A DNA stretch of 64,000 nt, taken from positions 8,309 to 72,308 of the forward strand of contig NZ_DATJTC010000009.1 of assembly GCF_035503745.1 (NCBI RefSeq). The letters are read 5' to 3'. The notes beneath the pieces were generated by a model that worked only from the letters and a program-made list of their open reading frames with translations, did no database searches and was not told where the DNA came from. This stretch comes from Dyella_B sp035503745 (GTDB lineage: Bacteria > Pseudomonadota > Gammaproteobacteria > Xanthomonadales > Rhodanobacteraceae). Positions 60,701-64,000 of the stretch are shown piece by piece (position 1 is the first letter of the stretch; each line of letters starts with the position of its first letter). The translations under genes were made by a program, and so were the position numbers.

Positions 60701-61365
60701 GCGATCCGCATTTCAGTATCGGGGGCGTGATCTGGCAGGCATTTGTGAACCTGATCAAGCGCGCGGTCACCGCGCCGTTCCGTCTGCTGGCATCGAGCAT
60801 GGGCGGTGGCGGGCAGGATCTGGGCTACGTGGAGTTCGATCCTGGCTCGAACGCGCTTGATGCCCAAGCCAGGCAACGGCTTGACCAGATCGTAGCGATA
60901 CTGAACAAGAAGCCGGCGCTCAAACTCGATATCACCGGCCGTGTGGATCCTTCCCTCGACCAGGACGGCCTGCGCAAGGTGATGGTCGAGGACGCCGTGC
61001 AGAAGGAGGAAGCCGACGACATCGGCAGCCAGGCCGCCAAGGCAGCGCCGGTGAAGCCCGGCACCGACGACTACAACAAATACCTGGCCAAGGCCTACAA
61101 GCATGCGGACTTCAAGAAGCCGCGCGACCTCATCGGCCTGATCAAGTCGCAACCGCCGCAAACGATGATCAAGCTGATGGAGGCCAACGTGAACGTGGAC
61201 CAGGACGCCCTGCGCCACCTCGCCGAACGGCGCGCCGACGCGGTGCGCCAGTACCTGCACGGCAAGATCGACGATAGCCGCGTGTTTGTGCTGGCGCCCA
61301 AGCTGGATGCGTCGGGTATCGAGGACAAGGGCAAGACCACGCGCGACGATTTCGGCCTGCACTAG
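57730..61365 (+). CDS. DUF748-family, AsmA-like envelope protein
   Basis: 1211 residues. One N-terminal membrane helix (LTALIVAIFLVLLGLFGFFIAP) followed by a very long beta-rich periplasmic region with AsmA/DUF748 motifs (QLQRPVSIGAVHINPYTLRI near the start, GYPITKGRLTMDVHYQLDQG in the last third) and an Ala/Pro/Thr-rich linker around residues 775-825. The C-terminus carries an OmpA-like stretch (YVEFDPGSNALDAQA). AsmA-type proteins are thought to bridge the periplasm and carry phospholipids. The frame can start at 57658, but ATG 57730 suits the signal anchor. It separates tdh from kbl. Confidence 0.88.
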   Translation: MANRKSSPSVWMEAGRRRAAGLYRSRRLRLTALIVAIFLVLLGLFGFFIAPGILKSQIEKQASAQLQRPVSIGAVHINPYTLRIAVDKLHIGERDGTTPFIDVDELVVNASWGSLFRMAPVLDELTVQHPQIHITRTGPQTFNFTDIVQRFAAKPSPPNASPTRFALSNISVHDGDFTLDDKVLNTTHRIDQFELGIPFLANLPHDTDIFVQPLLAMRIDGSPLRIEGQTKPFADSHESVIGFTLDHLDLARYLAYVPEPLPAAIPSGQLSGKLNLHFIDTKPTQQLRLDGQLQVDNFVMTTHDDTPMLELGHGTAALDDVEPLQSRYHFGLIQLDQAKLHYAKLAGGRTNFDALMGKDKPPAPPGTPPNDAFIATLTLQNSSFEYADLSGTKPARLSLDNMHGSIRAFSTVSANPGTVDVTSTMAGGNVHATGKLYMNTSRFDGEISMGNVGLQPLLAMAPPMLNAELASGTLDGDMHLKADWSKTVSLVMDATTFTANDVALEQHGRKPIAWQSLTAGITHLDLAGSTAQLGDVTLKGLKIDARRLKNGHIDLAGLMKSTPAQGHGKQPASPAWHWSLAHLAIDGSSFALTDPTLPSKDGHVAVDADKFAIDGLSDNMHKPIKLDLGGGIGGGKFHINGNVRPEPLDADLRIVATKLNVAPFESLANVPLNVRIDSALLSMNGRARYRDRKPEPLVRYQGSIVLGRVRVMDKVTNDDFVRWNSLAATHMTLRMGQGAPQLDIGGLALDDFYARVIVNSNGRINLQDVKSNPAQAPVSVTRAENGPAPAATTPAPAPAGSATGAALATASTSAAPAAQVHIGQIVLSNGNLNYTDNFIKPNYTANITQLAGKIGAFGTDTSDKPADVTLQGQLDDNSPVNIDGTINPLTPVAFLDIKAKADGVELTHLSPYSGKYAGYPITKGRLTMDVHYQLDQGKLNADNHIFLTQLTFGDRIEGPGVSHLPVKLAVALLRDSNGNIDIHVPVSGSLSDPHFSIGGVIWQAFVNLIKRAVTAPFRLLASSMGGGGQDLGYVEFDPGSNALDAQARQRLDQIVAILNKKPALKLDITGRVDPSLDQDGLRKVMVEDAVQKEEADDIGSQAAKAAPVKPGTDDYNKYLAKAYKHADFKKPRDLIGLIKSQPPQTMIKLMEANVNVDQDALRHLAERRADAVRQYLHGKIDDSRVFVLAPKLDASGIEDKGKTTRDDFGLH

Positions 61366-61561
61366 GCCTGTTTACCCTGTCGGCGTGGCCCGCGCCGGGA
61401 GCTGTTTGCTCGCCAGCCAAGCAAGAGCGAAGGCGTGTATGTCCACACGACTGAGCGATGGCGCCAGATGGCGGGCAAACAGACCCGGCCCTGCGGGCTT
61501 GCTCTTCAATCCCCCGCCGGAAAGTCCGACAATTGGCACTTTCCCCAACTTGGCAGTCCCC

Positions 61562-62761
<1,200 letters not shown>

Positions 62762-62899
62762 ACGGCGATGGCGCCACGTGCCGGCGGTTTCCGGCATGTG
62801 GCGCCTGCCATGACACGGCCCGCACGTCGGTCGGCGTCAATGAAACACCAACCACCGCACTCATCTTGCCGCGGTACGACGGCGGGAAGTGCTGCGAGC

Positions 62900-63784
62900 C
62901 TAGCGGCGCCGTTTGGCGCGTGGCGGCGGCGCCTCATGCCGCGATTGCGTGGACATCCTGGTCTGGGTGCGGCCGGATGGGGCATCGCCGGTCTCCTGCC
63001 GGGAAGCGGGACGCTCGGCATCTTCACTGCGCGGGGCATGCGCAAGCTTGGCCACCTCTTCGTCGCTGAGATGTCGCCATTGACCTTTGCCGAGTTCGCC
63101 CAGTGCGACATCGCCGATGGCGATACGCATCAAGCGCAGTACATCAATGCCGTGCGCCTTGAGCAAACGCCGAATCTGACGATTGCGTCCTTCATCCAGC
63201 ACAATTTCCAGCCACGCATTTTTTTCGCCCCTGCGAAGCACCGATACCCGCTTGGCGGAGAGATGCTCGCCTTGCTCCTCGACGCCATGCAGCAGCTGAT
63301 CCAGCAATGCCTGTTCGGGAATGGCATCGATCTGCACGTGATAGATCTTGTCGACGTGACGGCGCGGATCGGTGAGCCCGGCTGCCCACACGCTATCGTT
63401 GCTAAGTAGCAACAATCCTTCGCTGGCTTTGTCGAGCCGGCCAACCGGACCGAGCCAGGGCAAGCCCGATGTGGCGAGCAATTCGTAGACGGTATCGCGG
63501 CCGCGTTCGTCGGCGGCAGTCACCACGATGCCGCGCGGCTTGTTCAGCACCACATAGATGCGCCTGGATGCCGACACTCTTTCGCCGTCCAAACAGATGC
63601 GTTGACGCTCGGCATCGGCGGGACATTCCGGATCGAGCACGACGCGCCCATCGACGCTTACCCTGCCCTCGCGCACGGCGCGTTCAGCCTGGCTGCGCGA
63701 ACAGACGCCCAGCTTGCTGATGACGCGCGCCAGACCGAACCTAGGTCGGGCCGGCGCATGCGAACGTGTTCGAAAAGTGGCCAT
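62900..63784 (-). CDS. RsuA-family 16S/23S rRNA pseudouridine synthase
   Basis: 294 residues. An S4 RNA-binding domain lies at about residues 17-65 (ARVISKLGVCSRSQAERAV), then the catalytic domain with GRLDKASEGLLLL, in which Asp118 is the catalytic Asp, and DEGRNRQIRRLLKA near the end. This makes pseudouridine in rRNA; RluB, RluE and RluF relatives are possible, so no symbol is given. The C-terminal ~45 residues are Arg/Pro/Ser-rich and disordered. It is convergent with kbl. Confidence 0.9.
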   Translation of the reverse strand: MATFRTRSHAPARPRFGLARVISKLGVCSRSQAERAVREGRVSVDGRVVLDPECPADAERQRICLDGERVSASRRIYVVLNKPRGIVVTAADERGRDTVYELLATSGLPWLGPVGRLDKASEGLLLLSNDSVWAAGLTDPRRHVDKIYHVQIDAIPEQALLDQLLHGVEEQGEHLSAKRVSVLRRGEKNAWLEIVLDEGRNRQIRRLLKAHGIDVLRLMRIAIGDVALGELGKGQWRHLSDEEVAKLAHAPRSEDAERPASRQETGDAPSGRTQTRMSTQSRHEAPPPRAKRRR

Positions 63785-63807
63785 GCGCTGCTCAGACTAG
63801 CCTGACG

Positions 63808-63841
63808 GCAAAAGAAAAGCCCAGCTTTCGCCGGGCTTTTC
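63808..63841 (-). terminator. Intrinsic terminator of the OmpA-family gene
   Basis: A 9-bp stem GAAAAGCCC/GGGCTTTTC with a 10-base loop, 24 bases after the stop of the gene at the right edge. On the minus strand it is followed by TTTTG. Confidence 0.85.
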
Positions 63842-63864
63842 CGTAACACTTTGCCACCCTCGGA

Positions 63865-64000
63865 TTACTGCTGAACCTGCAGCTCCGTACGACGGTTGCG
63901 AGCGCGGCCCGCAGCAGTCTTGTTGGTGTCGATCGGATCGTTCTCGCCGTGGCCGATCGGCCCTTCCAGACGGCTCGCATCGATACCGTGCGAGGTCAGG
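63865..64000 (-). CDS. OmpA-family protein, C-terminal fragment (cut by window edge)
   Basis: Open from the window end to TAA at 63865-63867 on the minus strand, about 45 residues. The visible sequence has the end of an OmpA/Pal peptidoglycan-binding domain: GHGENDPIDTNKTAAGRARNRRTEL, seen here as NDPIDTNKTAAGRARNRR. The Asn and the Arg pair of the NxxR-RRVE-type motif are present. It is probably an outer-membrane or lipoprotein-anchored protein whose N-terminal part lies beyond the window. A terminator follows it. Confidence 0.9.
   Translation of the reverse strand, partial: LTSHGIDASRLEGPIGHGENDPIDTNKTAAGRARNRRTELQVQQ

Overview
The window is a GC-rich, gene-dense chromosomal segment of a gammaproteobacterium. 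The very large NAD-dependent glutamate dehydrogenase, the two-gene methionine synthase, the short palindromic intergenic repeats and the miaA-hfq-hflX-hflK-hflC-purA order together suggest the Xanthomonadales/Lysobacterales, possibly a Rhodanobacteraceae member (Dyella/Rhodanobacter/Luteibacter type). The family is an inference, because no rRNA is present. I see no phage, transposase, integrase or CRISPR array.

Layout. 1-10.1 kb: the tail of an EamA/DMT permease, then a four-gene MdtABC-type RND efflux operon (adaptor, two RND subunits, outer-membrane lipoprotein). 10.1-18 kb: aldo/keto reductase, 5'-nucleotidase, NAD kinase and the 1640-residue glutamate dehydrogenase. 18-22.9 kb: an AcrAB-type RND pump with no local repressor or outer-membrane channel, preceded by a leader rich in GCATGC palindromes. 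22.9-30 kb: a small secreted protein, an acyl-CoA dehydrogenase, and divergently an ArsR-methyltransferase regulator heading a split metH operon, then a LAB_N membrane protein. 30.1-33.4 kb: tRNA-Val(CAC) followed by an AT-richer accessory stretch of four small, poorly conserved genes. 33.4-41.8 kb: a quaternary-amine-type ABC importer with a substrate-binding/permease fusion, a YccS-type FUSC protein, an OFA-family MFS transporter, an unknown protein and a VOC protein. 41.9-45.1 kb: a tandem glycine riboswitch controlling gcvP. 45.1-48.9 kb: an M1 aminopeptidase and a secreted Sel1-like protein. 49-55.6 kb (minus strand): miaA-hfq-hflX-hflK-hflC-DUF2065-purA. 55.7-64 kb: a Gly/His-rich secreted protein, tdh, a DUF748/AsmA-like protein, kbl, an RsuA-family pseudouridine synthase, and the C-terminus of an OmpA-family protein at the right edge.

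Functional links. Tdh and Kbl convert threonine to glycine and acetyl-CoA. GcvP, under glycine control, then passes glycine carbon to the folate pool, and MetH uses methyl-folate to remake methionine. The ArsR-methyltransferase protein next to metH fits a sensor of S-adenosylhomocysteine or SAM. The two RND systems probably share an outer-membrane channel, since only the first encodes one.

Most of the window is core genome. The best leads are: matching Ser/Thr-rich insertions in one porter-domain hairpin of two different RND pumps; the regulator and palindrome at metH; a His-rich Hfq tail; an HflX that seems to start at CTG; a substrate-binding/permease fusion with the binding domain first; and the palindrome-rich gdh/acrA intergenic region. 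I found no clear new multi-gene defence or mobile system.
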